Below, in pieces: positions 26,706 to 36,091 of a stretch of 64,000 bases of DNA (position 1 is the first letter of the stretch; the number at the start of each line of letters is the position of its first letter). Position numbers and translations under genes: made by a program. The notes beneath the pieces are model-generated. The model had not been told where the DNA came from. It did not search any database and was given only the letters and a program-made list of their open reading frames with translations. This DNA is from Lachnospiraceae bacterium. Lineage in GTDB: Bacteria; Bacillota; Clostridia; Lachnospirales; Lachnospiraceae. The DNA lies in contig JAIDPF010000069.1 of assembly GCA_029062895.1 (NCBI GenBank), forward strand, positions 24,466-88,465, in the 5' to 3' direction.

Positions 26706-27722
26706 CTATGCTCTATCCGGCTCCTTTTTCATTTTCCTCACAAATGTTCTAAGCGCATAATAATATCTGCCCATAACCCAAAAGGCAGCCGCTTTTAATT
26801 TTGTCTTTAGGGAAACCGGCAAAAAGATAACGCGAATCGCGGTGTTTCGCACATTCCTGAAACTATTGGAGACCATCAGCTCATTTCCTTGCTCCTGCAG
26901 CCCGAACATCTCGGACAAGAGATCTAATATGGAATCGAAAATAAGGGACAGTTCATGATACATTTTTCTATCGGCAAAATAAAACAGCCTGTCAATATAC
27001 GCATCTATATTATCGCCGTGCTGCCTGACACTGATATACAAAGCGCGCCCATTATTCCTTACACGATAATTATATAATTTTTCAGGGCTGCACTTCATAA
27101 TAATATTTTGTTTCCATAAACCGGTGACAAAAATTTCATCTTCGTGATAGATTCCCAACGGAACATCAGGGTCTTCGCCAAGCGGGAATTCAAGTTCCCC
27201 GATTGCTTCTTTCCGAATAAGCTTATTCCATACTACCACGCAGTAGGCTCTTGACTTCTCAAAATAGATATCCCAGAATTCCGGCTCGCTATAAATACTT
27301 TCTTCAGGGAAAACCTCTTCTCTGGGAATGCCGGGCGGCAACGCCTGTCCGCTGTCATCCACATAGGTATATCCGCAAACCGCGACATTAACCTGATGAT
27401 CCATCATATGATATAAATATTCAATCATACCCTCTTCCAAATAATCATCAGAGTCTATAAAAATAACATACGTTCCACACGCTGTACGTAACCCCGCGTT
27501 TCTTGAAGAAGACGGACCTCCATTCTTCTTGCTGATGCAGATAATTCTGGAATCTAACCTCGCATACTGATGCATAATTTCTTCTGACGAATCTGTCGAA
27601 CCGTCATTCACAAGAATAATCTCAAGGTTATGATATGTCTGCTTTATAATGCTTTCTATACATTCCGCCAAATACTTTTCAACGTTATAGACAGGAACAA
27701 TCACGCTAATCAATTCATTCAC
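26706..27722 (-). CDS. Family 2 glycosyltransferase
   Basis: 338 residues. GT-A fold: ISVIVPVYNVEKYLAECIES at the N-terminus, then LVNDGSTDSS and the DXD-type motif FIDSDDYLEEGMI near residue 90. A basic C-terminal region follows (WVMGRYYYALRTFVRKMKK). It transfers a sugar from a nucleotide donor to the growing surface polysaccharide; donor and acceptor are unknown. It overlaps the upstream GT2 gene by 4 bases (ATGA), so the two are co-translated. Confidence 0.88.
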   Translation of the reverse strand: MNELISVIVPVYNVEKYLAECIESIIKQTYHNLEIILVNDGSTDSSEEIMHQYARLDSRIICISKKNGGPSSSRNAGLRTACGTYVIFIDSDDYLEEGMIEYLYHMMDHQVNVAVCGYTYVDDSGQALPPGIPREEVFPEESIYSEPEFWDIYFEKSRAYCVVVWNKLIRKEAIGELEFPLGEDPDVPLGIYHEDEIFVTGLWKQNIIMKCSPEKLYNYRVRNNGRALYISVRQHGDNIDAYIDRLFYFADRKMYHELSLIFDSILDLLSEMFGLQEQGNELMVSNSFRNVRNTAIRVIFLPVSLKTKLKAAAFWVMGRYYYALRTFVRKMKKEPDRA

Positions 27723-28723
27723 ATATTTCCCCTCTTTTGCCGCTTTATCCTATGCAGATCCCGTAAGAAACAATAAATCCTTTTGCCCGCCAAAAAAGCC
27801 GCCAGCTTTATTCCAAAAGCCGTTGAAACAGGCTGCTTTATATATCGTTTAGCCAGCCATCTGAGCGCCTGTTCCTGCCTGTCAACGTTTTTACGGAATT
27901 TGCCATTCGTTTTATAACCCTCATCGGCACAGCAATCAAGCAATGCATCCGCCGCCTGTCCGAACGTATGATTCGCCACGTCAAACATCTGTTTTTCATA
28001 TAAATAATTAAGGCGTATCATAATCGCTTCAATAAAATCGGTATAATAATAAATATCCTTCCGTCCCATCAAACTTCCGTCCCATTGACGGTAAAAATAT
28101 TTTTTTTGCGCAGCGCATGTTATGCGCGGCGCTTTTAACATAATTTCGTCAAACAGATATTCGTCCTCATAATGTTTTCCGTCAATAAATTCTATCCCTT
28201 CAAATATCTCTTTTTCATAGATCTTATTCCATATCACGGAAAAATAAGTGCTGCGGTTATCATAATATAAATCCCATATTTCATTCTCTGTAATGATCCC
28301 CATTTCCGGGAATTTCTCCGCGGCAGGAAAGATACTGCCCCCTTCATTAACAAGCTCATAGCCGCAGGCCGCTATCTGAGCATCATTTTCAGACAAACGC
28401 TTATATAGAAAAGAAATCATATCCTTACTGATATAATCATCAGAATCCACAAACATCAAATAGCTGCCATGGGCTGCTTTCAATCCCCTGTTTCTTGCAT
28501 TAGCGGCGCCGCCCCGACGTTGATTCAGAAGTACAATCCGCCGTTCATGTTTTGCGTACTCCTCCATAATCTCCAAAGAGCGGTCTGTAGATCCGTCATT
28601 TATTAAAATTATCTCTAGGTCACGATACGTCTGCTCCAGAATACTCTCTATACACTGATTTAAAAACCGTTCAGAATTATAAACCGGAACAATAACGCTG
28701 ATTAATTCGCCCATTATCGACAA
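27719..28723 (-). CDS. Family 2 glycosyltransferase
   Basis: 334 residues, close in layout to its neighbour at 26706: ISVIVPVYNSERFLNQCIES, LINDGSTDRS, and FVDSDDYISKDMI. The frame opens with TTG (28723) preceded by AAAGGAAATC. An ATG nine bases further in lacks good spacing. It probably arose by duplication with the downstream GT2 gene. The sugar specificity is unknown. Confidence 0.86.
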   Translation of the reverse strand: MSIMGELISVIVPVYNSERFLNQCIESILEQTYRDLEIILINDGSTDRSLEIMEEYAKHERRIVLLNQRRGGAANARNRGLKAAHGSYLMFVDSDDYISKDMISFLYKRLSENDAQIAACGYELVNEGGSIFPAAEKFPEMGIITENEIWDLYYDNRSTYFSVIWNKIYEKEIFEGIEFIDGKHYEDEYLFDEIMLKAPRITCAAQKKYFYRQWDGSLMGRKDIYYYTDFIEAIMIRLNYLYEKQMFDVANHTFGQAADALLDCCADEGYKTNGKFRKNVDRQEQALRWLAKRYIKQPVSTAFGIKLAAFLAGKRIYCFLRDLHRIKRQKRGNM

Positions 28724-28887
28724 GATTTCCTTTTATTATCTGGTATTTTTATTATATATCAATTTCCCCTTACAGTCAAAAACCATTTTCCAGCAGACGC
28801 AAATCCCCTTGTCTTATCAGCGTTTTGGATGTAAAATAAACGCAAATTGATATCCTGTTTTATGAGCTGCAGAGAAAGGTCTTTAAC

Positions 28888-30042
28888 ATGTCCATAACAG
28901 AAATCATCGAAGAAAACAAATGGGGAAACTGTGAAGAAATTCAGCTTTCCTGGATTATCTGCAATCTTGCAAAATCTTATGGCTATTCTGTCTCCGTGTT
29001 GGGCGGCGAGGATGTATGGCTTGATTACGTATGCTTTAGATATCTTAAAAGCCACGGCGTATCTCCAAGGTATTTGATTACGTCACATCGTAACAGACGC
29101 ACTGAAAAAGAATTTGACGGAATCCCCTGTATTGACTGGGACGACTATTGTAAGTTGGGCATTACGGATGACTTCGCATTAGTGACAAGGCGATGTGCGT
29201 CTGATACGGCAGGCTCCCGTCTGTTTTATGCGGCAAGGCTGATATGGCATATAACTAAAAAAAGAGGAACTCCCAGATTAATGTCCGAAAAGAGCCTCGA
29301 CACAGTCTTTAAACGCTGGTCATATTTTACTCTTCCTTTTTTAAGAATTGAATGCGGAAAAATGCTTGAATTTGCCAAACAGCACACAATTGAACTGGAA
29401 AATCTGTATGATGCATTAGAAGATGATATATCCAAAGAAACGCTTAAAGCAATTTTATATGGAATCATGAACAATACAAGATTCCATTACAGGGAATATG
29501 AAAGCGCTGAAAAATATTTCGGCAGTGAAAGAGATCCTATTTACCGCCATCTGGAAGATGAAGTCTGGCTTAATTGCGGCGCTGCAATGGGCGATACTAT
29601 TATACGCTTTGCCCAAAGCGGTTTGCCTTTCCATAAAATATATGCTTATGAGGGCGATCCCCAAATAGCCAAAATCTTAACAGACAATCTCTCTTATTTA
29701 CCTCAAAGATTTAAGGAGAATGTAATCATCAAGCAGGAATTTCTTGGTGCGGATTCGCACTTTGAGGCAATGCCTACGTTGATTAATATGGATATTGAAG
29801 GCGCGGAATTAGACGTACTGACATCACTAAAAGATCTGATTGAGATTCACCGGCCCGTATGCGCCATCTGCGCATACCACAAAGCTAACGATTTAATAGA
29901 CATACCGGACTTTTTCCAAAATAAAATATCCGGTGTCTGGCATTTTTATCTCCGAAAATATATGAGCTTTGACTTAAATACATTAAACGAGTATGTCATA
30001 TACGCTGTGCCGGAAGAACGGACAGTAAATTGCAAAAAATAG
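28888..30042 (+). CDS. FkbM family methyltransferase-like protein
   Basis: 384 residues. The C-terminal half shows the FkbM SAM-methyltransferase pattern: VWLNCGAAMGDTIIRFAQS (motif I region), KIYAYEGDPQIAKILTDNL, and LINMDIEGAELDVLTSLKDL. The N-terminal ~200 residues contain a dinucleotide-like SVSVLGGEDVWLDYVCFRYL and may be a second substrate-handling domain. It is the only plus-strand gene in the first polysaccharide block and ends 4 bases from the ABC exporter gene it faces. It probably O-methylates a glycan sugar. Confidence 0.75.
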   Translation: MSITEIIEENKWGNCEEIQLSWIICNLAKSYGYSVSVLGGEDVWLDYVCFRYLKSHGVSPRYLITSHRNRRTEKEFDGIPCIDWDDYCKLGITDDFALVTRRCASDTAGSRLFYAARLIWHITKKRGTPRLMSEKSLDTVFKRWSYFTLPFLRIECGKMLEFAKQHTIELENLYDALEDDISKETLKAILYGIMNNTRFHYREYESAEKYFGSERDPIYRHLEDEVWLNCGAAMGDTIIRFAQSGLPFHKIYAYEGDPQIAKILTDNLSYLPQRFKENVIIKQEFLGADSHFEAMPTLINMDIEGAELDVLTSLKDLIEIHRPVCAICAYHKANDLIDIPDFFQNKISGVWHFYLRKYMSFDLNTLNEYVIYAVPEERTVNCKK

Positions 30043-30046
30043 AATT

Positions 30047-31819
30047 TTAAAACTCTAATGAATTCTTTTCAACCTCGTACGCCCTATGATCCCTGATCTC
30101 ATAGATTCTGTCACAGCTGCGTATAGTCGTCAGCCTATGCGCAATGATGATCATGGTAATGCTTCCCTGCAGGGTGGCAATCGCTTCCATGACCGCAAGC
30201 TCCGTTTCCGAATCCAACGCCGAAGTCGCTTCATCCAGAAGCAAAATCTCGGGTTTCAAATATAATGCTCTGGCAATCGCCATTCTTTGTTTCTGCCCGC
30301 CTGAAAATTTAATTCCATTTTCACCCACCATTGTATCCAGTCCTTCAGGCAGCTCTTCTACAAATTGTTTTAAGCTTGCGCTTTCCAACGCCTTCCAGAC
30401 TTGCGCATCATCAATCTGCGTTTCTCCAAACGCAATGTTTTCACGAATCGTATCGTCAAACATAAAAACATCCTGCGGAACATAACCAATCATCCTGCAC
30501 CACGAATCAGGGATATCATATATATTATAACCATCCATGGTAACGGTTCCTTTCACTGGTCTGTATAACCCCAGGAAAATATCCGCCAGCGTTGACTTGC
30601 CCACGCCCGACTTGCCAATAATCCCAACTGCCTCCCCTTTATGCACCTCCAGATTCAGATCCCTTAAAACATCCTCGTCAGATCCTTCATAACGCCAGCA
30701 CAAATTTCTTATCTGGATAGAATCCTTAAATTTAAACGTCACTACATCCTTGTCCGCGTCTTCTTTTGGCAATCCCTCCAAATACTCTCTGGCCTCTTTA
30801 ATATTATCATATACGCCGTCCACCGCGGCATATCGAAACTGCATAACATTAAAACCTTCTATGATTCTTGACATGGATGGCAGGATGCGGAATGCCGCAA
30901 CGGCAAATACAGCCAGCTTGGGAATAAATGTGCGCGTATCAATACCCATAACTATCCGCACTAAAATAACTGAAATAATTCCGCCGATGCACATCGCCTC
31001 AATCAGGCGTTTGGGAATCACATAGGAAAACTGCGCGGCTGCCTGAACTTTTTCGTTTTTTTCTACTGCACCGTCAAACCTTTTAAGAAATGATATCTGT
31101 TTTTTCTTTAATAAAATATCTTTGATCCCTCCGGATATCCCAAATGTCGTAGTATATATCTCGCTATACGCCCGTCGGTTCTGTTCACCAAGCTGGAGCA
31201 TCCTCCGTTTTAGTCCAAATGTCATGATCAGGAAAACCAAAAAACCCATCCCCGCGATTCCTGTTGTAATCAGTATATCTTTGCTAAAAATATAGAGCAA
31301 AATAAGCAGAACCACCAAAAGTTCTGAAGAAACGGTAAACAAGCCCTCAAAGAACTCCTGTACTCTCAAAACTTCTTCTATAATACCCTGAACAATGTTC
31401 CCGCTATTCGTCTTAACAAAAAAGGAATACGGATGGTTTAGATATGATTCCATCATCTGGTGTCTTAGATACATACAGATACTGCTTCTATACTTAATCT
31501 GGCAGTACATTGAAACACTTAAATAAATATTTTTAACAACATACAAAATAATGATTGCTATACCGATCATTACGGTGACCGTTCTTATAGTTGACAGTCC
31601 AAAAAACTTCATAAAAAAAAGCACATAACCGTTCTGCATTAATATTTCCGGCTCAGTCAACATCTGAATAAACGGGAGAATGGCAGAAACACCAAGGGTT
31701 TCGAAAAGACCACCAATCACGATCATTACAAAAATCCCAATTGCCATTCTCTTATGTTCTTTGTCAAGAATGTAAATTAACTTTGCCAGCTTATCCCTGA
31801 AGATTTTTGTTTTTTCCAA
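30047..31819 (-). CDS. ABC exporter, fused permease and ATPase (MsbA/PglK-like)
   Basis: 590 residues. Six transmembrane helices lie in residues ~25-310. The ATPase domain has Walker A GIIGKSGVGKSTLADIFLG, the signature KFSGGQKQRMAIARAL, Walker B EILLLDEATSALDSE, and the switch histidine IIAHRLTTI. Its place among glycosyltransferases suggests flipping of a lipid-linked glycan across the membrane, as for PglK. It is probably co-transcribed with the GT2 gene 13 bases upstream. Confidence 0.9.
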   Translation of the reverse strand: MEKTKIFRDKLAKLIYILDKEHKRMAIGIFVMIVIGGLFETLGVSAILPFIQMLTEPEILMQNGYVLFFMKFFGLSTIRTVTVMIGIAIIILYVVKNIYLSVSMYCQIKYRSSICMYLRHQMMESYLNHPYSFFVKTNSGNIVQGIIEEVLRVQEFFEGLFTVSSELLVVLLILLYIFSKDILITTGIAGMGFLVFLIMTFGLKRRMLQLGEQNRRAYSEIYTTTFGISGGIKDILLKKKQISFLKRFDGAVEKNEKVQAAAQFSYVIPKRLIEAMCIGGIISVILVRIVMGIDTRTFIPKLAVFAVAAFRILPSMSRIIEGFNVMQFRYAAVDGVYDNIKEAREYLEGLPKEDADKDVVTFKFKDSIQIRNLCWRYEGSDEDVLRDLNLEVHKGEAVGIIGKSGVGKSTLADIFLGLYRPVKGTVTMDGYNIYDIPDSWCRMIGYVPQDVFMFDDTIRENIAFGETQIDDAQVWKALESASLKQFVEELPEGLDTMVGENGIKFSGGQKQRMAIARALYLKPEILLLDEATSALDSETELAVMEAIATLQGSITMIIIAHRLTTIRSCDRIYEIRDHRAYEVEKNSLEF

Positions 31820-31832
31820 ATGTATTTGTCTC

Positions 31833-32699
31833 CTATCCGCACTTCTTAACCGCTGTTAATACTTCTTCCCAATTCTTTTTCATTCCGCGGCCGATACGCC
31901 TTTTCCGCAGCATCCTCTCTACAAGAAAAGTCGGAAGCACTCTTTTCAATACCGAAAAAAGAATCATTTTTCTCTTTAATTTATTATTTTCTTTTAGCCT
32001 CTTCTCGTATTCCGTCTGAGTAAGCAGTCCTTTTCGAAAACTTACATTGATGAACTGAAGCTCCAGCTTATCCCGCCTTAACAACATACTGACACCGCCC
32101 TCCGCAAACATACAGATTAAGCCGGAACAGTAGAGAAATTTACTTTTTGCCTGAAAGCAGTCAATAATAAACTCATAGTCCGCACAAATCTTTTCCGCTT
32201 CATTAAACGGAAATTTTTCCAGCAGGTATCTTCTGCTGATTGTGCTTTGATGGCAGAACGGCATCTTCTCCTTTATCACTTTTAGTCCAACAGGTTTTTG
32301 ATAATCGTAAATTCCGGATCGATAGTACACAATCCAGTCCCCATATATTATATCCGTATCGCTGCCGCAAATCTGTCCGAATGTGTTTCTTAACACATCT
32401 GCATGAAGCAGATAGTCCCCTGCATTAAGAAAGAGAACCCATTCCCCCCGCGTAAGCAGCACTGCTCTGTTCATTGCATTGTAAATGCCCGAATCCTTCT
32501 CCGAAACAATTTGGACTGGAACTCCGCAGCCCTGATATTCTTCAATTGTTTCATTAATAACGGTCAATGTCCCATCCTCTGAAACTCCGTCCCATATCAA
32601 ATATTCATAATCCGTGAAATTCTGTTCCATAACAGAAACAATCGTGTCCCGGATTTCTTTTTCCGCATTTTTGCATACAGTGATAATGCTTAGGAGCAT
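31833..32699 (-). CDS. Family 2 glycosyltransferase (short, WcaA-like)
   Basis: 288 residues. LSIITVCKNAEKEIRDTIVS is a variant GT2 start, followed by YLIWDGVSEDGTL and the acidic site LFLNAGDYLLHAD. The pattern KDSGIYNAMNRAV and CHQSTISRRYLLEKFPF is typical of small GT2 enzymes in colanic-acid-like clusters. The tail is lysine/arginine-rich. It sits directly upstream of the ABC exporter. Confidence 0.87.
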   Translation of the reverse strand: MLLSIITVCKNAEKEIRDTIVSVMEQNFTDYEYLIWDGVSEDGTLTVINETIEEYQGCGVPVQIVSEKDSGIYNAMNRAVLLTRGEWVLFLNAGDYLLHADVLRNTFGQICGSDTDIIYGDWIVYYRSGIYDYQKPVGLKVIKEKMPFCHQSTISRRYLLEKFPFNEAEKICADYEFIIDCFQAKSKFLYCSGLICMFAEGGVSMLLRRDKLELQFINVSFRKGLLTQTEYEKRLKENNKLKRKMILFSVLKRVLPTFLVERMLRKRRIGRGMKKNWEEVLTAVKKCG

Positions 32700-32728
32700 G
32701 ACAGAACCGTCCTTAATTAAAAACTATA

Positions 32729-33739
32729 CTATAAACAATAAAAAAGATATATCAGCCAAACCAGCCGAAGCTTTATCATATATACAAATACCTGCTGCTT
32801 TATTCCCATCTGATTGACCGGATACGCTGCAATTAACTCTTGAAGCTCTCCTTCGCTGCAGATTCGGTAAAGCTCCCTACCGGCATCCCTAAATGACAGT
32901 CCGCAAACACTTCTTTTATATTGATGAAATACATGGCGCAGGTAGTTAAACAACTGGCGCGTCAGACGATATCTGCACGATTCGTATATGCCGAGTTTTT
33001 TGATCTGCTCTTTCTCCCATTGATACATGCACATGTATCTCTCAAAACGGTCTGACACAAATTGCTTGGTAAGTGATCCTTCCGTAATGCGGTAATAATA
33101 ACCCGCATAATCCATTACCTCCACATATTTTGCATGCATCAGGTACAATAGATTAAATGCCATATCTTCTGAATACAGCAGCTGTTCCGAAGGAAACTTC
33201 AAATGATATTCCCTGATAATTCCAGCATCATAGAATGTTGCCCATACCACCATAGGAATCGAATCTTTTTTATCAGGCGCACTACCAATCAAACGCGGGA
33301 TCAGCATATTAATTATACATTCTTTCCGATACGTCCCCTGAGTGATATGATAAACAGGCAATAGCTGCCCCGTTTGTTTCATCCGGCGATACGTTCCCTT
33401 ACATGTGTCGCATCCCGTTGTTTGAATCTTATTGCAATATGTAGATATATAATCCGGTGCAATCACATCATCTGCGTCTAAAAAAGCGACATAATCACCG
33501 GAACTTTGTTCAAGTCCGGCATTCCTGGCGGCAGATACCCCCTTATTACTCTGGTGGATTACCTGAATAGCTGCAAACTTTCGCGCATATTCATCACAGA
33601 TATCTGCGCTTCCATCCACGGATCCGTCATCAACCAATATAATCTCATCGGCATTCCTGCTTTGAGCAAGAATGCTGTCAAGACACTGGGGAAGATATCT
33701 TCTAACATTATATACCGGAATAATGATAGTTATCCGCAT
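32729..33739 (-). CDS. Family 2 glycosyltransferase
   Basis: 336 residues. ITIIIPVYNVRRYLPQCLDS, LVDDGSVDGSADICDE, SAARNAGLEQSSGDYVAFLD and the DADD metal/nucleotide site are canonical. The C-terminal third is predicted helical and membrane-proximal (MIKLRLVWLIYLFYCL). It appears to be the first gene of the first polysaccharide block; the AAA-ATPase gene lies just beyond. Confidence 0.88.
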   Translation of the reverse strand: MRITIIIPVYNVRRYLPQCLDSILAQSRNADEIILVDDGSVDGSADICDEYARKFAAIQVIHQSNKGVSAARNAGLEQSSGDYVAFLDADDVIAPDYISTYCNKIQTTGCDTCKGTYRRMKQTGQLLPVYHITQGTYRKECIINMLIPRLIGSAPDKKDSIPMVVWATFYDAGIIREYHLKFPSEQLLYSEDMAFNLLYLMHAKYVEVMDYAGYYYRITEGSLTKQFVSDRFERYMCMYQWEKEQIKKLGIYESCRYRLTRQLFNYLRHVFHQYKRSVCGLSFRDAGRELYRICSEGELQELIAAYPVNQMGIKQQVFVYMIKLRLVWLIYLFYCL

Positions 33740-33839
33740 GATGATCCTTTCTTTGCATTTTTACGCTGATTATTCCAAACTATCACAACTGCAAATAATA
33801 TCCCACAATCTTCTCCGCAAAAGCAACATATGAACCGGA

Positions 33840-35729
33840 CTATTCGATCAAAACCTCTTTTCCCTGAAAAGCAAAACCGAATTTTTTAAGCCGCTCTGGC
33901 CCGATTCCTTTTAACGAAAACAGATCTTCATAACGCTTGTCCTCCATCTGCTTATGCGCTGCCGCTACGGTATCCTCCATCGTCAAATCACGATTTTTGT
34001 TAAATAAGATAAATCCTATCACATAAGCGTCCAGGGTATCATTTTTAGGTTCCAACATAATGACATATCTGCCGATTCCACCGTCCCTGTCAGATGTGAT
34101 GAGATAACGATCCGCAAGCCCTACCATTAAGCCAAGCACAAAAGCATGATAAAACCGTTCCGGCTCTTCTTTACCGGAAGGGCGGACTTCTGTATCAAAT
34201 ACATCAAACATCTCTGTTGAAATCCTGTTCATATATTTGTTCATAGCGTCTGCGTCGTTGCAGAGCAGCGCCTTGATAAAATCATTAAAATCCGATGCTT
34301 TCTTTAAAAACCATCCCTGCACCATATCGCGGAACATGACAGATACCTCGCGGTTCGGGAAGGCAAGCTCGTATCCAGGCTGCACTTCCTCATATGCCGC
34401 TATCTCTTTATGTATGACCGTTCCTGCTACAGCCGCTTTTTCTGCCTGATGTTTTCCCTTCTTGCCACCGCGGGACTTTTTATTTTTTGAAGTACGGTCT
34501 TCAGCAGTCTTGCCGTCGTTACGCTCCACCCCCACGCCGCCGGAATTCTTCTCTGCTCCTGCTCCTTGATGAACTTTCCCCACATCATACCGCGCCCCGT
34601 ACGCGCCATGCTCCTTTACTGTCAGATAACCATTGGCGAGCAGGAAACTCCAGAGCGCGTATTCGCTCTCCTCCAACTGGCTGTAAACGATCTGTTCCTC
34701 AATCGGGAAGGAAATACGTTCCCCTCTGAGCAGACGCTCCAGCGATTCCTTAACTTCCCTGCTTCCCTGACGGAGCAGTCTTCCAATCAGACTGTTCACA
34801 CCGCTGTTCGCCCAGAAAGTCTTTACATCCCTGGTATCCATATAGTTCAAAACAGACCATGGATTATACATGTTCTTCTGCCTGCCAAAATGAAAACCAC
34901 CATACCACTCTTTTACTTCTTCTTTCCGCTCGCTCAGTCCCTGTGCATCCATTCCCGCAAAAACTTCCTCTTCGGTAAATCCAAATGCAGCGGCATATTC
35001 CTCTGACGTCGTTGTCACTACTTTCATATTGTTGAGATCAGAAAGCACCGAATCCCTGCTAATACCTGTCACCCCGGTCATGATTCCACGTTCCAGATCA
35101 GGATTGGCCTTAAAGATGGAAATAAACATACTCCGCAAAAATGCTGACAGTTCTTTATCATATCCTCCGGTATAGGCTTCCAGCAGTGGCGTATCAAACT
35201 CGTCCAGAAGGATGATCACTTTCTTTTTATAATAGCGGTGCAACAATTCGGATAATTTGGTGATGGCAGTCGCCGCCACCACTTCCAGCATACTTTCCGT
35301 CACCATGCGGTAATTCTTCTTTTCCTCCTCCGACAGGGTATCCCCTTCCAGAAGGAAATCATACTGTTTATAAACTTCCTTGATCAGCTGATTGATCCGA
35401 TATCTCGTATTTGGGTAATTTATTTCTTTAATATTGGCAAAGGTCATACTGATCACCGGATAGGAGCCTTGCAACGCGCGATACTGCTCATCTTTCCAGA
35501 TCTCCAGTCCTTCAAAGATATCGCCCTTTCCTTCATATCGAAGCGAGAAAAATCTGTCTACCATACTCATGGTCAATGTTTTACCAAAACGTCTGGGGCG
35601 GGTGATCAAAGTCACAACATCTTTCCTCTCCCACCACTCCTTGATAAAGGACGTCTTATCTACATAAAAATGATCTTTTTTGATCATTTCTTCAAAATCC
35701 TGTACCCCAATCCCGACCATACGTGCCAT
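33840..35729 (-). CDS. AAA-ATPase-like / DUF1703 nuclease-like protein
   Basis: About 629 residues from MARMVGIGVQDFEEMIKKDH. The start at 35729 has GGAGG seven bases upstream. N-terminal AAA-ATPase-like domain (PF09820): YVDKTSFIKEWWER, Walker A-like TRPRRFGKTLTMSM, and Walker B-like VIILLDEFDTPLLEAY. C-terminal DUF1703 (PF08011), a PD-(D/E)XK-like domain: YVIMLEPKNDTLDAYVIGF carries the E-x-K-type motif. A lysine/glycine-rich low-complexity insert separates them at about residues 395-445. The family is expanded in anaerobic gut bacteria with unknown function, possibly defence or DNA processing. It splits the polysaccharide region. Confidence 0.85.
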   Translation of the reverse strand: MARMVGIGVQDFEEMIKKDHFYVDKTSFIKEWWERKDVVTLITRPRRFGKTLTMSMVDRFFSLRYEGKGDIFEGLEIWKDEQYRALQGSYPVISMTFANIKEINYPNTRYRINQLIKEVYKQYDFLLEGDTLSEEEKKNYRMVTESMLEVVAATAITKLSELLHRYYKKKVIILLDEFDTPLLEAYTGGYDKELSAFLRSMFISIFKANPDLERGIMTGVTGISRDSVLSDLNNMKVVTTTSEEYAAAFGFTEEEVFAGMDAQGLSERKEEVKEWYGGFHFGRQKNMYNPWSVLNYMDTRDVKTFWANSGVNSLIGRLLRQGSREVKESLERLLRGERISFPIEEQIVYSQLEESEYALWSFLLANGYLTVKEHGAYGARYDVGKVHQGAGAEKNSGGVGVERNDGKTAEDRTSKNKKSRGGKKGKHQAEKAAVAGTVIHKEIAAYEEVQPGYELAFPNREVSVMFRDMVQGWFLKKASDFNDFIKALLCNDADAMNKYMNRISTEMFDVFDTEVRPSGKEEPERFYHAFVLGLMVGLADRYLITSDRDGGIGRYVIMLEPKNDTLDAYVIGFILFNKNRDLTMEDTVAAAHKQMEDKRYEDLFSLKGIGPERLKKFGFAFQGKEVLIE

Positions 35730-35932
35730 CTGTATACCTCCCCATACATATAGTACCATTTTCCGCTTTTTTTGCTATTATACCACACTATACAGTATTA
35801 TCAACTAAATTATAACATATATTATCTATAAATATACGTTGCAAATGGCAGGCAACCATTTTATAAGCAAATATATAAATCTCAGGTTTTAAGCGTCGGA
35901 AACACTTTTTCGAAAAAGGAGAAACAAAATAA

Positions 35933-36091
35933 ATGAAAATTACATTCAGCGATAATCTGATCACGGGAAATAAAGCCATTGATGACCAGCACAGGGAACT
36001 GATCTCCAGAATCGATCAGTTTATAAAAGTATGTGAAAATAAAGACGGCAAAGTCACAGCAAAAAAAAGCCTTTTCAAACTCACCATCTAA
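35933..36091 (+). pseudogene. Truncated bacteriohemerythrin fragment
   Basis: 52 codons starting MKITFSDNLITGNKAIDDQH. This is the first ~45 residues of a bacteriohemerythrin, including the first iron-ligand histidine in DDQHRELISRI. It has a normal AAGGAG ribosome site. Homology stops near residue 45, and the frame ends in an unrelated SLFKLTI overlapping the flippase stop codon. The other histidine/carboxylate ligands are lost, so it cannot bind the diiron centre. It marks a recombination border of the AT-rich polysaccharide genes. Confidence 0.65.
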
